Part shown: positions 25,099 through 32,764 of the stretch, piece by piece
How positions within the stretch are numbered: position 1 is the first letter of the stretch
Layout: the number at the start of each line of letters is the position of its first letter
From: CAZPZZ01 sp964591245
GTDB taxonomy: Bacteria > Acidobacteriota > Vicinamibacteria > Vicinamibacterales > UBA8438
Assembly: GCA_964591245.1 (NCBI GenBank)
Contig: CAZPZZ010000025.1
Coordinates: forward strand, 1-39,903
Reading direction: 5' to 3'
Length of the DNA: 39,903 nucleotides
The notes under the pieces: model-generated
The model's input: only the letters and a program-made list of their open reading frames with translations
What the model was told of the DNA's origin: nothing
Databases searched by the model: none
Program-made: the position numbers and the translations under genes

Positions 25099-27288
25099 AT
25101 GTTCGTAGTTGCTAGTTGGTCTCGTCCCGTCGCTCGGGCGTTCGTCGTTTCGGCACTGTGCGCCGGGTTGGCACAGTGTGGTGCGGCTCGCGTTCCTGAC
25201 CTGACTCCGGTGGTTGTTACTGACGACCAGAAGTTGGAGTGGATTCTGCGCCTCGAAGATCAGAGGCTGCTCAGAGATCCCTCCTTACCTCTGGAGTTTT
25301 CCGAGAGTGCGTCTGCCGCCGATGAGGCGGAAACCGCATCGCCTGTCGCCGGCGAATCAGTGGCTGTGCGGATGACTGCAGCGACGCCGGATTTGCTGCG
25401 TCTGGTGGAAGACCCTCTGGCGGCAGTGAGGCGTCGAGCGGCGCTGGCGATCGGACGTGTCGGCCTGGTTGAGGGGGTACCGGCCCTTGTCACTGCGCTT
25501 GAAGATGTCCAGCCGGAGGTACGGGGAATTGCCGCTTTTTCGCTTGGGCTCATTGGTGCACCAGAGGCGATCGAGCCGCTCCTCGGAGCGCTCCAGGATG
25601 GTTCACCGGTCGTGCAAGGCCGGGCGGCGTGGGCGTTGAGTCGATTGGGTGGGAGTGGCGCGGTTGAAGCCATTCAAACGATGGTGGCGAGTCATGTGAC
25701 AGAGGCCTACGGGGTCGATCCGGAGGATCTTGGTTATCCGCTTGAGCCTCGGGTTGAAGCGTTTCGATCGGGAGTCTACGCGTTGGGCGTTCTCGGTTCG
25801 TATGAAGCTTTGTCCGACATTCTGCTGACAGACGATGGGGATCCGATCCTCTGGTGGTGGCCGGTCGTGCACGCGTTCTCGCAAGTGGGGGATGTCCGAG
25901 CTGCAGGGCCATTGCGCACCCTCGCCGGGATTCAAGGGAGTTTCGGGGTGTCTGAGGCCGCGCGGGGACTTGGGGTGATGAGGAACGGAGACCCCGAGAC
26001 GCGAGCCGCCTTGGTGGCGTTGTTGGATTTTCGTCGGCGAGATCTGCGCGTCGTGACCAGCGCGGTCAGGGCCCTGGGCGACTTTGGAGATGAAGCTGCT
26101 GAGCCGGCGTTACGGGAACTCCTCCGTACACCAGATCTCCCACCGAACTTGCTGCTCGAAGTCGTGGAGGCCCTCGGAGCGATTGGGGCGACTGGCTCGA
26201 CGGATGTCATGGTGGAACTGCTGGCTCATTCGTGGACACCCGTGCGAGGAGCTGCGCTACGAGGGTTGGCTCGGTTAGATCCAGACCTTTTCCTCTTCGT
26301 ACTTTCGGGGATGCCGGCAGATTCCGATTGGTCGGTGCGCGCCGATCTGGCGAGGGCGCTTGTCAATGTTGACCCTGAGGTTGCAGCCTCTCGGTTGACT
26401 CCAATGCTTGAGGACGCGGACCAGCGAGTCGTTCCGGACGTCCTGCGCTCGCTCGTTGCGGTGCAAGCGCCAAATGCCGTCGCTGCGCTTCGGGAGCGGT
26501 TGTCGGCGTCCGACATTGTCGTACGTCAGACGGCGGTGTCCCTGCTGGGAGAATACGAGGGAGCGCGTGCGATCGAGTCCCTGGTCACCACGTATCATGA
26601 TTCGTTGGCCGACAGCTCTTATTTGGTGCGGGCGGCGGTTGTGGACGCCCTGGGACGAATCGGCAATAGCTCTGGGGTGGACACCTTACGGACTGCGGTC
26701 GAGGATCCCGATTGGGCTGTTCGCCTGCGGGCTGCCGAACATCTGCAGAGGCTTGACCCCTCGAGCCAGGCTACGAACGCAATCCGTCCTGCGCCGCTGC
26801 GTAGGCCGCTGGACGCGTATGGAGACCGGGAGCTGATCACTCCGACGGTTTCTCCGCACGTATTCCTTGATACCGATCGCGGGACGATCCAGATCGAACT
26901 GGCCGTCAATGAGGCCCCCCTGACTTCGAATAACTTTATGCATCTCGCGCGGTCGGGTTTCTACGACGGATTGTTGGTTCATCGTGTCATTCCCAACTAC
27001 TCCGTGCAGGCTGGTGATCCCCGCAGTGACGGTCAGGGAGGACCTGGCTACACTATCCGCGACGAGCTGAGTCCGTTGCCGTATCTTCGAGGTACGGTAG
27101 GCATGGCACTTGATTGGGCCGACACCGGCGGGAGCCAATTCTTTATTACTACGTCACCGCAACCACAACTTGATGGCCGGTACACTGCATTTGGTCAGGT
27201 GATTGGCGGCATAGAAGTGGTCGACGAGCTGCAGCGCGGTGATGTCATTCGCCAGGTACGGGTATGGGATGGGGTCGCGCCCCCCTGA
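25099..27288 (+). CDS. Exported HEAT-repeat protein fused to a cyclophilin-type prolyl isomerase
   Basis: A 729-residue protein in three parts. The N-terminus (RAFVVSALCAGLAQCGAA) is a signal sequence; LAQC resembles a lipobox but glutamine before the cysteine is atypical. Residues about 95-570 are HEAT-like alpha-helical repeats (AVRRRAALAIGRVGLVEGVP; VRGIAAFSLGLIGAPEAIEP; VQGRAAWALSRLGGSGAVEA). The last 145 residues are a cyclophilin domain with VHRVIPNYSVQAGDP, GGSQFFIT and LDGRYTAFGQVIGG, so the catalytic arginine and the glutamine and phenylalanine of the pocket are kept. It should act as a periplasmic folding factor with a large protein-binding arm. ATG 25099 lacks a clear Shine-Dalgarno. 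It is monocistronic, with a strong terminator 55 bp after the stop. Confidence 0.88.
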   Translation: MFVVASWSRPVARAFVVSALCAGLAQCGAARVPDLTPVVVTDDQKLEWILRLEDQRLLRDPSLPLEFSESASAADEAETASPVAGESVAVRMTAATPDLLRLVEDPLAAVRRRAALAIGRVGLVEGVPALVTALEDVQPEVRGIAAFSLGLIGAPEAIEPLLGALQDGSPVVQGRAAWALSRLGGSGAVEAIQTMVASHVTEAYGVDPEDLGYPLEPRVEAFRSGVYALGVLGSYEALSDILLTDDGDPILWWWPVVHAFSQVGDVRAAGPLRTLAGIQGSFGVSEAARGLGVMRNGDPETRAALVALLDFRRRDLRVVTSAVRALGDFGDEAAEPALRELLRTPDLPPNLLLEVVEALGAIGATGSTDVMVELLAHSWTPVRGAALRGLARLDPDLFLFVLSGMPADSDWSVRADLARALVNVDPEVAASRLTPMLEDADQRVVPDVLRSLVAVQAPNAVAALRERLSASDIVVRQTAVSLLGEYEGARAIESLVTTYHDSLADSSYLVRAAVVDALGRIGNSSGVDTLRTAVEDPDWAVRLRAAEHLQRLDPSSQATNAIRPAPLRRPLDAYGDRELITPTVSPHVFLDTDRGTIQIELAVNEAPLTSNNFMHLARSGFYDGLLVHRVIPNYSVQAGDPRSDGQGGPGYTIRDELSPLPYLRGTVGMALDWADTGGSQFFITTSPQPQLDGRYTAFGQVIGGIEVVDELQRGDVIRQVRVWDGVAPP

Positions 27289-27335
27289 GGAGCGGCTTTC
27301 GAGGGAGACCGTCAGCACGGTGGTGTTGTTGTACA

Positions 27336-27370
27336 AAAAAAAGGGGGACATCAAGCGTCCCCCTTTCTTT
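27336..27370. terminator. Bidirectional intrinsic terminator
   Basis: GGGGGAC (27343-27349) pairs with GTCCCCC (27357-27363) around a seven-base loop. A run of eight A lies just before it and a T-rich tract just after, so it can end transcription in both directions. It sits between the convergent HEAT-cyclophilin gene (plus) and the histone-like gene (minus) and serves both. Confidence 0.9.
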
Positions 27371-27385
27371 CAAGACGGCAGAAGC

Positions 27386-27556
27386 TTAGCGCTTCTTGGC
27401 GCCCTTTTTGGCGGCCTTCTTGGCGACTTTGGCGACCTTCTTCTTGGCGACCTTCTTCTTAGCGACCTTCTTCTTAGCGGTCTTTTTTACGGCCTTCTTG
27501 GCCACTTTTTTCTTGGCCACTTTCTTCGTCGCCTTTTTCGCTGCCTTTTTCGCCAT
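27386..27556 (-). CDS. Lysine/alanine-rich histone H1-like small protein
   Basis: A 56-residue, extremely basic protein built from Lys/Ala/Val repeats (KKATKKVAKKKVAKKAVKK; KKKVAKKKVAKKKVA), with almost no other residue types. It resembles the C-terminal tail of histone H1 and bacterial H1-like proteins such as Hc1/Hc2 and AlgP, which bind DNA without a fixed fold. The coding DNA carries 15-bp tandem repeats (unit TTCTTCTTRGCGACC on the plus strand, about 27438-27480). ATG 27556 has AGGAGG four bases upstream; the frame reads back to 27607 but that start has no ribosome-binding site. It has its own strong promoter and the bidirectional terminator. A role in nucleoid compaction is inferred from composition only. 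Confidence 0.8.
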   Translation of the reverse strand: MAKKAAKKATKKVAKKKVAKKAVKKTAKKKVAKKKVAKKKVAKVAKKAAKKGAKKR

Positions 27557-27647
27557 TCGTCCTCCTAGTCCCGTATGTGCTGGGAAATATCGGCGCCCTA
27601 AAATCACAATGGGTAGGCTTAGCCCAACGCCATCATACTATATGTAG

Positions 27648-27675
27648 ATTATGGGTGAGAAAATGTAAGTGTCAA
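27648..27675 (-). promoter_or_regulatory. Sigma-70-type promoter of the histone-like gene
   Basis: On the minus strand a perfect TTGACA (27670-27675) is followed after 16 bases by CATAAT (27648-27653). Transcription would begin near 27641, leaving a leader of about 85 bases before the ATG at 27556. The surrounding sequence is much more AT-rich than the rest of the window, as expected of a strong promoter. Upstream is the 3' end of ddl, so the gene need not depend on readthrough. Confidence 0.65.
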
Positions 27676-27720
27676 GCATGAAATGTGAGAAAAGTCAAAG
27701 CCCTTTAGTCAGTCGGTTGG

Positions 27721-28890
27721 TCACCAGGGGGTCGTGCGACGCTCTTGATTGTCTGTGTGGCGCTGGAGCGCGAGTTCGACGAGCCGGTCGAGCATTACTG
27801 GATAGGTCATTCCGCTGGCCGCCCACAGCTTCGAAAACATGCTGATCGTGGTGAACCCGGGGTGGGTGTTGATCTCGTTGATGAATACCTCGCCCGTGTT
27901 CGCGGAGACCAAGAAATCCACTCGTGCCATTCCCGCTCCGTCGATCGCTCGGAATGCAGCTACAGCCAGGCGCGCGATCTCTTCTGTTTGTGTATTCGTC
28001 AAGGCAGCCGGAATGACCACCTCGGAACGATCATTGAGGTACTTGGCCTCATAGTCGTAAAAGTCTCCAGCCGGTACGATTTCGCCCGGAACCGAGGCGT
28101 GCGGTTGCTCGTTGCCGATGACACCGCATTCGATCTCGCGGCATGGGTGTACCGCTTCTTCGATGACGATCTTCCGATCGAACTCCGCGGCGAGGTTGAG
28201 CGCCTCGGAGAGTGTGGAGCGGTCGACAGCTTGCGAGATGCCAACACTCGAACCAAGATTGGCAGGCTTGACGAACAGGGGAAATGTCATGCCTGCGCTG
28301 AGAGCCGTTAGAACGCCTGCCGTATCTTCACGCAACGTTCGGCGTGAGATGACTTCGTGTTTCACAATCGGGAGCCCGCTCGCGGTGAACAGTTCTTTCA
28401 TTACCGCCTTGTCCATACCGGCCGCTGAGGCTACAACACCCGCGCCCACGTAGGGGATGTTCGACAGTTCGAGAAGGCCTTGCAATGTTCCGTCTTCGCC
28501 ATACGGACCGTGGACGATTGGAAAGATCATGTCGAGGGCGAGGGTACTAACCATGGCTCGGTTCGCACCATCGACAGAAGCATCGAGTCCGGGGTCTCGC
28601 TGGATGAGGAGCATCGTCTCGTCGCCGGGATGCGCCAATAGGTGGACTTCCCGGGTGCTGCGAGTGATGCGTCGGCGCTTATCTTTGGCCTGCTCGATGG
28701 TTGCGGCGGGTGATTCCAGTATGGGAGGGCGGTCTGGAAGCACCCAGTGGCCGTCTCGTTCGATGCGAATCGGGACCGGCTCATACCGCTCAAGGTCGAG
28801 ATGGGCAAAGATGGCGGCCGCTGATGCGAGGGAAACCTCGTGTTCTCCAGAACGGCCACCGTAGATGACACCGATCCGCAAGCGTTTCAC
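27721..28890 (-). CDS. ddl: D-alanine--D-alanine ligase
   Basis: A 389-residue ATP-grasp enzyme that makes the D-Ala-D-Ala dipeptide for peptidoglycan. Motifs include YGGRSGEHEVSLASA at the N-terminus, HGPYGEDGTLQGLLE, PLFVKPANLGSSVGIS, IEEAVHPCREIECGV and the metal site INEINTHPGF. The omega-loop YDYEAKYL keeps the tyrosine typical of D-Ala ligases; D-lactate ligases such as VanA replace it, so this is a standard, vancomycin-sensitive-type enzyme. GTG 28890 (VKRLRIGVIYGG) is chosen because it matches the family start and has GAGGT four to five bases upstream. It reads towards the histone-like gene, about 165 bp downstream, which has its own promoter. Confidence 0.95.
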   Translation of the reverse strand: MKRLRIGVIYGGRSGEHEVSLASAAAIFAHLDLERYEPVPIRIERDGHWVLPDRPPILESPAATIEQAKDKRRRITRSTREVHLLAHPGDETMLLIQRDPGLDASVDGANRAMVSTLALDMIFPIVHGPYGEDGTLQGLLELSNIPYVGAGVVASAAGMDKAVMKELFTASGLPIVKHEVISRRTLREDTAGVLTALSAGMTFPLFVKPANLGSSVGISQAVDRSTLSEALNLAAEFDRKIVIEEAVHPCREIECGVIGNEQPHASVPGEIVPAGDFYDYEAKYLNDRSEVVIPAALTNTQTEEIARLAVAAFRAIDGAGMARVDFLVSANTGEVFINEINTHPGFTTISMFSKLWAASGMTYPVMLDRLVELALQRHTDNQERRTTPW

Positions 28891-29040
28891 ACGGACCTCA
28901 TGCCGTGCGACCCACGTGTTTGGCGCGTCTGGTCTGCTCGTCTGTTTGTCATGAATTCGAGCCCAGGGAAGGGGGCGATAGATGAAGGCTTCTCCCCGCG
29001 CTGAATGGCACCGGACGGCATGTGACTGGGCGGGGCAGAG
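28891..29040. other. Intergenic stretch, nothing recognised
   Basis: Between ddl (minus) and the possible small ORF before tgt (plus) I see no clear gene, RNA or terminator. Open frames on both strands here look like composition-driven shadows. Promoters for ddl and for the tgt cluster should lie within 28891-29268, but no good -35/-10 pair stands out. Confidence 0.4.
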
Positions 29041-29247
29041 GTGCCAGGAAAAGCGATCAGCATCCGAATACTGCGTAGTATACGGCAGCATCGATATTCG
29101 GCTCCGTGGGAGTATGAGTGGAACTGCGTGGTCGGGCGGTTTTGTGATGCGGAACGAGAATATGTCGTCGCCTCGCTAAAAGCCAGGTGTAGCGTCGTGG
29201 TGCTGAACGAGCGTCGAACGCGTTGCGCCGCTTTGGCGGAGGAATGA
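29041..29247 (+). CDS. Possible small protein upstream of tgt
   Basis: A 68-codon frame, GTG to TGA, ending 42 bases before the preferred tgt start. The second half reads like protein (YEWNCVVGRFCDAEREYVVA; SLKARCSVVVLNERRTRCAA) and its codon use resembles neighbouring genes. It contains four cysteines. I recognise no family. The start is unsure and has no strong Shine-Dalgarno. It could be a real small gene in the tgt-yajC-secDF unit, a remnant, or chance; I rate it slightly below even. Confidence 0.35.
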   Translation: MPGKAISIRILRSIRQHRYSAPWEYEWNCVVGRFCDAEREYVVASLKARCSVVVLNERRTRCAALAEE

Positions 29248-29289
29248 CTAGGGATTTGATACGAGCCGATGGCAAATGGTGGTTCAGGG

Positions 29290-30447
29290 ATGTCGCACAC
29301 GTTCTCTTTTCGAGTACTGCAGAGTGACGGGGTGGCTCGAGTGGGTGAGATATGTACGCCCCACGGTGTGGTCCAAACTCCGGCGTTTGCTCCAGTGGGC
29401 ACGAGAGGTGCGGTAAAGGGGATGACCCATCGCGACCTGTTGAGTCTCGATGCGGAGCTGCTCCTGGCCAATACATATCATTTGCATCTGCGACCAGGAG
29501 CGGACCTCGTTGCGCGAGCGGGAGGGTTGCACCGCTTTATTGGGTGGAAGCGTCCGATCCTTACGGATAGCGGTGGCTATCAGGTGTTTAGTCTTGGCGA
29601 TCGTCGGCGTATCGACGAGGAAGGCGTGTCATTTCGGTCGCATCTCGACGGAAGTTTGGAGCGTTTGACCCCAGAGTCCGCCGTCGAGATCCAGGGACAA
29701 CTCGGTTCTGATATCTCAATGGTGTTCGACGAGTGCACGAGCTTTCCGGTTCCTGAGGCAACGGCGGAGGCGTCGATGCTGAGGACGTTACGCTGGGCGC
29801 GTCGAGGGCGCAGTCGATTCGTACAGATGAGGGCTGAGGCGGCCGGTGAGACGTGGACGAATCCGGGACAGGCACAGTTCGGAATTGTGCAAGGGGGGGT
29901 TTTCCCGCGGCTGCGCCAGCACAGTGTCGAAGAGACAGTGGCGCTTGGATTTGAGGGGTTTGCCATAGGGGGGTTGAGTGTCGGCGAGCCTGTCGATCTG
30001 ATGTACGACGTGGTGGCTGACACAGCAGAGCGGATGCCTGTTGATCGTGTGCGGTACTTGATGGGGACGGGGATGCCCGATGATCTGGTCGAGTCGGTCG
30101 CGAGCGGGATAGACCTCTTCGATTGCGTGCTTCCCACCCGTAATGCTCGCAACGGTCAACTGCTGACGGCGCGTGGACCGCTGTCGATCAAGCGTGCCCA
30201 GTTTGCCGAAGATTCGAGACCACCCGATCCGGACTGCACCTGCTATACCTGTCAGCATTTCTCACGCGCCTATTTACGCTACCTGTATGTGGCCGGAGAG
30301 ATGGTGTCCGGTACCCTTAACACACTGCATAACTTGCACTTCTACCTTGACACTATGCGTCGAATAAGGGAGGCTATCAAGCTTGGTACGTTTGAGGCGT
30401 TTAGGCGGCAGTTCCACGAGAGATTCTCTCGTCGACCACGTGAATAG
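29290..30447 (+). CDS. tgt: Queuine tRNA-ribosyltransferase
   Basis: A 385-residue tRNA-guanine transglycosylase that swaps guanine 34 of GUN-anticodon tRNAs for the queuosine precursor preQ1. The substrate-binding aspartate lies in LTDSGGYQVFSLG, the nucleophile aspartate in DLFDCVLPTRNARNGQ, and FAIGGLSVGEP and IVQGGV are family motifs. The zinc site is CTCYTCQHFSRAYLRYL with the later histidine in LNTLHNLHFY. ATG 29290 (MSHTFSFRV) aligns with the short N-terminus of E. coli Tgt and has GGTGG seven bases upstream; ATG 29269 in the same frame is the alternative. It begins the conserved tgt-yajC-secD-secF order, with yajC 160 bp downstream. Confidence 0.96.
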   Translation: MSHTFSFRVLQSDGVARVGEICTPHGVVQTPAFAPVGTRGAVKGMTHRDLLSLDAELLLANTYHLHLRPGADLVARAGGLHRFIGWKRPILTDSGGYQVFSLGDRRRIDEEGVSFRSHLDGSLERLTPESAVEIQGQLGSDISMVFDECTSFPVPEATAEASMLRTLRWARRGRSRFVQMRAEAAGETWTNPGQAQFGIVQGGVFPRLRQHSVEETVALGFEGFAIGGLSVGEPVDLMYDVVADTAERMPVDRVRYLMGTGMPDDLVESVASGIDLFDCVLPTRNARNGQLLTARGPLSIKRAQFAEDSRPPDPDCTCYTCQHFSRAYLRYLYVAGEMVSGTLNTLHNLHFYLDTMRRIREAIKLGTFEAFRRQFHERFSRRPRE

Positions 30448-30607
30448 TCGTCTCTCCTGCTCTCCGTTTTCCTCTGCGCCGGGTCTTGGACATTGTCCAA
30501 CTATGGCAAAGGCGTTGCTGGCGGCTTGTGGCGCCAGTCGCGATCAGGTTCGTAGATTTCTGGTTGAGGGCGGAAAGTGAAGTTTTCGACAGGCCGTCAG
30601 GCGGTGA

Positions 30608-30979
30608 ATGGGACTCAGTCCCTACAAAACAATGCTGACTGTTGATCCGGCGGTGTTTGCGATGGCGGCCCCACCCCAGCAGGGAACGGCCCCAGTATGG
30701 GTGCAATTTCTCCCCTTTGCCCTGATTCTTGCAATCTTCTACTTCATCATCCTGCTGCCGATGCGGCGCCGGCAGAAGAAAGTGCAGGAATTCCGTGATG
30801 AGCTAAAGGTCGGCGACAAGATCATTACGACCAGTGGAATGTACGGGAGCATCACGAAGCTGAATGACCGGTCCGTGCAGCTGCAGGTGGCTGACAAGGT
30901 TCGTATCGAGGTGTCTCGTGCGGCGATTGGAGGCTATCAGGGACAGGAGCCTGTGGTTCAGGATGCGGGCGCTATGTGA
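30608..30979 (+). CDS. yajC: Preprotein translocase subunit YajC
   Basis: A 123-residue small membrane protein of the SecDF-YajC complex that supports Sec export and YidC insertion. One transmembrane segment (about 31-50, VQFLPFALILAIFYFIILLP) is followed by the basic stretch MRRRQKKVQEFRDELKVGDK and the cytoplasmic domain with IITTSGMYGSITKLND, typical of YajC. ATG 30608 is preceded by GGTGA; ATG 30632 is a possible later start. It lies between tgt and secD, the standard order. The 134-bp gap before secD holds no recognisable signal. Confidence 0.95.
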   Translation: MGLSPYKTMLTVDPAVFAMAAPPQQGTAPVWVQFLPFALILAIFYFIILLPMRRRQKKVQEFRDELKVGDKIITTSGMYGSITKLNDRSVQLQVADKVRIEVSRAAIGGYQGQEPVVQDAGAM

Positions 30980-31113
30980 GCAGGCGTTAATTCCGAAACA
31001 CGATTCGGCCGGTGTAGTTGATGTCAATGGGTTTAGATTCGTGCGAAATATGCGAATTGTTTGAGTCAGGCGCTGCGTGAGCTGGCCTGCGGTAAAGATA
31101 GCGGGATTGAATC

Positions 31114-32679
31114 ATGAGGAAGAATCTGCGCTGGAAGGTGCTGACCATCATCGTCGTGGCCGTGTTGGCTGCCGTGGCGGTTTATCCGCCTGAAGATCGT
31201 GTCCGGTTGGGACTGGATCTCCGTGGTGGCGTCCATCTCGTGTTGCGGGTTCAGACCGATGATGCCTTACAGGTTGAGACCGAGACTAACGCCGAACAGG
31301 TGAGTGAGCAGGCGAGCCTTACAGGTATCATGCTCGACTCTGCAACCACGGTGTCGCCGACTGAGATGCGGTTTGAAGGGGTTCCCGCTGAGCGAGATCA
31401 GGAATTTCGGCAAATCGCCGACGAGTTCCTCCAGGTGAGCTACGACCGGGAGGTGGTGGCAGGAGGGACCTACATCTACCGAATGCAGCCTGGAATCGAG
31501 CGAACATTGCGTGAGGAATCGGTACGGCAGGCGCTGCAGACCATTGAGCGGCGGGTCAATGAACTCGGGGTGGCTGAGCCGACCGTTGCGCCCTACGGCG
31601 TTGGTGGTGACCAGATCCTAGTGCAACTTCCCGGAGTCGAGGATGTTGCCGGAGCGAAGGAGATTATTAGCTCTACCGGGTTGTTGGAACTCAAGCTCAT
31701 CGAGGATGGGCCCGCGATCTCGCGCGAAATGCTTCTTCAAACGCGGAATGGTGTTGTTCCAACGGAGTTCGAGGTTGTGACAGGCGCCGACCAGTCGCTC
31801 GGCGCTGGGGTCGGCTCAACAGCGTACTATCTGGTACGCCGCGTGGCGCCGGTCACTGGGCGTGACCTACGAAACGCGCGTCCAACGATCGACGAGTACA
31901 ACCAACCGGCGATTAGTTTTTCTTTTAACCGAGAAGGTGCGCGCAAGTTCGGTAATTTTACGGGATCGAACGTCGGGCGCAGCCTGTCGGTCATCATGGA
32001 TAGTCGGGTCTATTCGGTTGCGACCATCCAGGAGCGGATCGCCGATGAGGGGCGGATCACGGGAAGTTTTACGCAGCAGGAGGCCGCTGACCTTGCTTTG
32101 ATTCTCCGTTCGGGTGCGTTGCCGGCCTCGTTGGATTATCTCGAGGAGCGCACCGTCGGGCCGAGTCTGGGAGCCGATTCCATCCGGGCGGGTGTGACCG
32201 CGTCGGTATCCGGTTTGATTGTGGTTGCGCTGTTTATGCTGGCCTATTACCGATTGTCTGGAGTCAACGCCGTGGTGGCGGTTGGTATGAATCTGTTGAT
32301 CTTGCTCGGTTGCATGGCCTACGTCGGGGCTGTGCTGACCTTGCCTGGCATCGCAGGGTTCATCCTCACCATTGGCATGGGCGTCGACTCTAACGTGCTC
32401 ATCTTTGAACGTATCAAGGAGGAGCTGGCATCGAACAAGGGAGTCAGGGCTGCGGTGGCGGCTGGTTTCGACCGAGTGTTTCTGACGATTCTTGATACCC
32501 ATATCGCGTCGCTTATCGCGGCGGCATTTTTGTTCCAATTCGGGTCCGGTGCTATTAAGGGCTTTGCCACAACTCTCTTCTTTGGTCTTGTCTCGAACGT
32601 CTTCACGGCGGTGTTTGTATCCCGTACGATGTTCGAGTCAGTGTTAACCCGTCGGCGAGAAGCCGCGTTAAGCATCTAG
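31114..32679 (+). CDS. secD: Protein translocase subunit SecD
   Basis: A 521-residue inner-membrane protein that uses the proton motive force to pull exported proteins through SecYEG. A first membrane segment (VLTIIVVAVLAAVAVYPP) is followed by the SecD motif GLDLRGGVHLVL, a large periplasmic domain with RRVNELGVAEP and ILVQLPGVEDV, and five more membrane segments from about residue 355 (GVTASVSGLIVVALFMLAYY). The RND-type motif LTIGMGVDSNVLIFERIKEE carries the conserved Asp that takes part in proton flow. Length is in the usual range for short SecD. secF starts 85 bp later on the same strand. Confidence 0.97.
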   Translation: MRKNLRWKVLTIIVVAVLAAVAVYPPEDRVRLGLDLRGGVHLVLRVQTDDALQVETETNAEQVSEQASLTGIMLDSATTVSPTEMRFEGVPAERDQEFRQIADEFLQVSYDREVVAGGTYIYRMQPGIERTLREESVRQALQTIERRVNELGVAEPTVAPYGVGGDQILVQLPGVEDVAGAKEIISSTGLLELKLIEDGPAISREMLLQTRNGVVPTEFEVVTGADQSLGAGVGSTAYYLVRRVAPVTGRDLRNARPTIDEYNQPAISFSFNREGARKFGNFTGSNVGRSLSVIMDSRVYSVATIQERIADEGRITGSFTQQEAADLALILRSGALPASLDYLEERTVGPSLGADSIRAGVTASVSGLIVVALFMLAYYRLSGVNAVVAVGMNLLILLGCMAYVGAVLTLPGIAGFILTIGMGVDSNVLIFERIKEELASNKGVRAAVAAGFDRVFLTILDTHIASLIAAAFLFQFGSGAIKGFATTLFFGLVSNVFTAVFVSRTMFESVLTRRREAALSI

Positions 32680-32764
32680 CGAGGCTGCGGTTCACACTGC
32701 GCTGAGCCGGGTGGCTCTGCGCGGTGCGGGATCGCTTTGATCTTGCTGGACGCACAATTTTTGT

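Noticed and set aside
27421..27540. Short tandem repeats as a possible CRISPR array
   Set aside because: The 15-bp units are contiguous coding repeats for Lys/Ala/Val with no spacers.
27396..27647. Hydrophobic Phe/Leu/Ala repeat protein on the plus strand
   Set aside because: It is the exact antisense of the lysine-repeat gene, which has the promoter and ribosome-binding site.
28891..29268. tRNA or small RNA in the ddl-tgt gap
   Set aside because: No cloverleaf arms, T-loop GTTCRA motif or CCA end could be found.
31867..32538. 223-codon open frame antisense to secD
   Set aside because: Rich in Arg, His and Gln and mirrors the SecD membrane segments; a codon-bias shadow.
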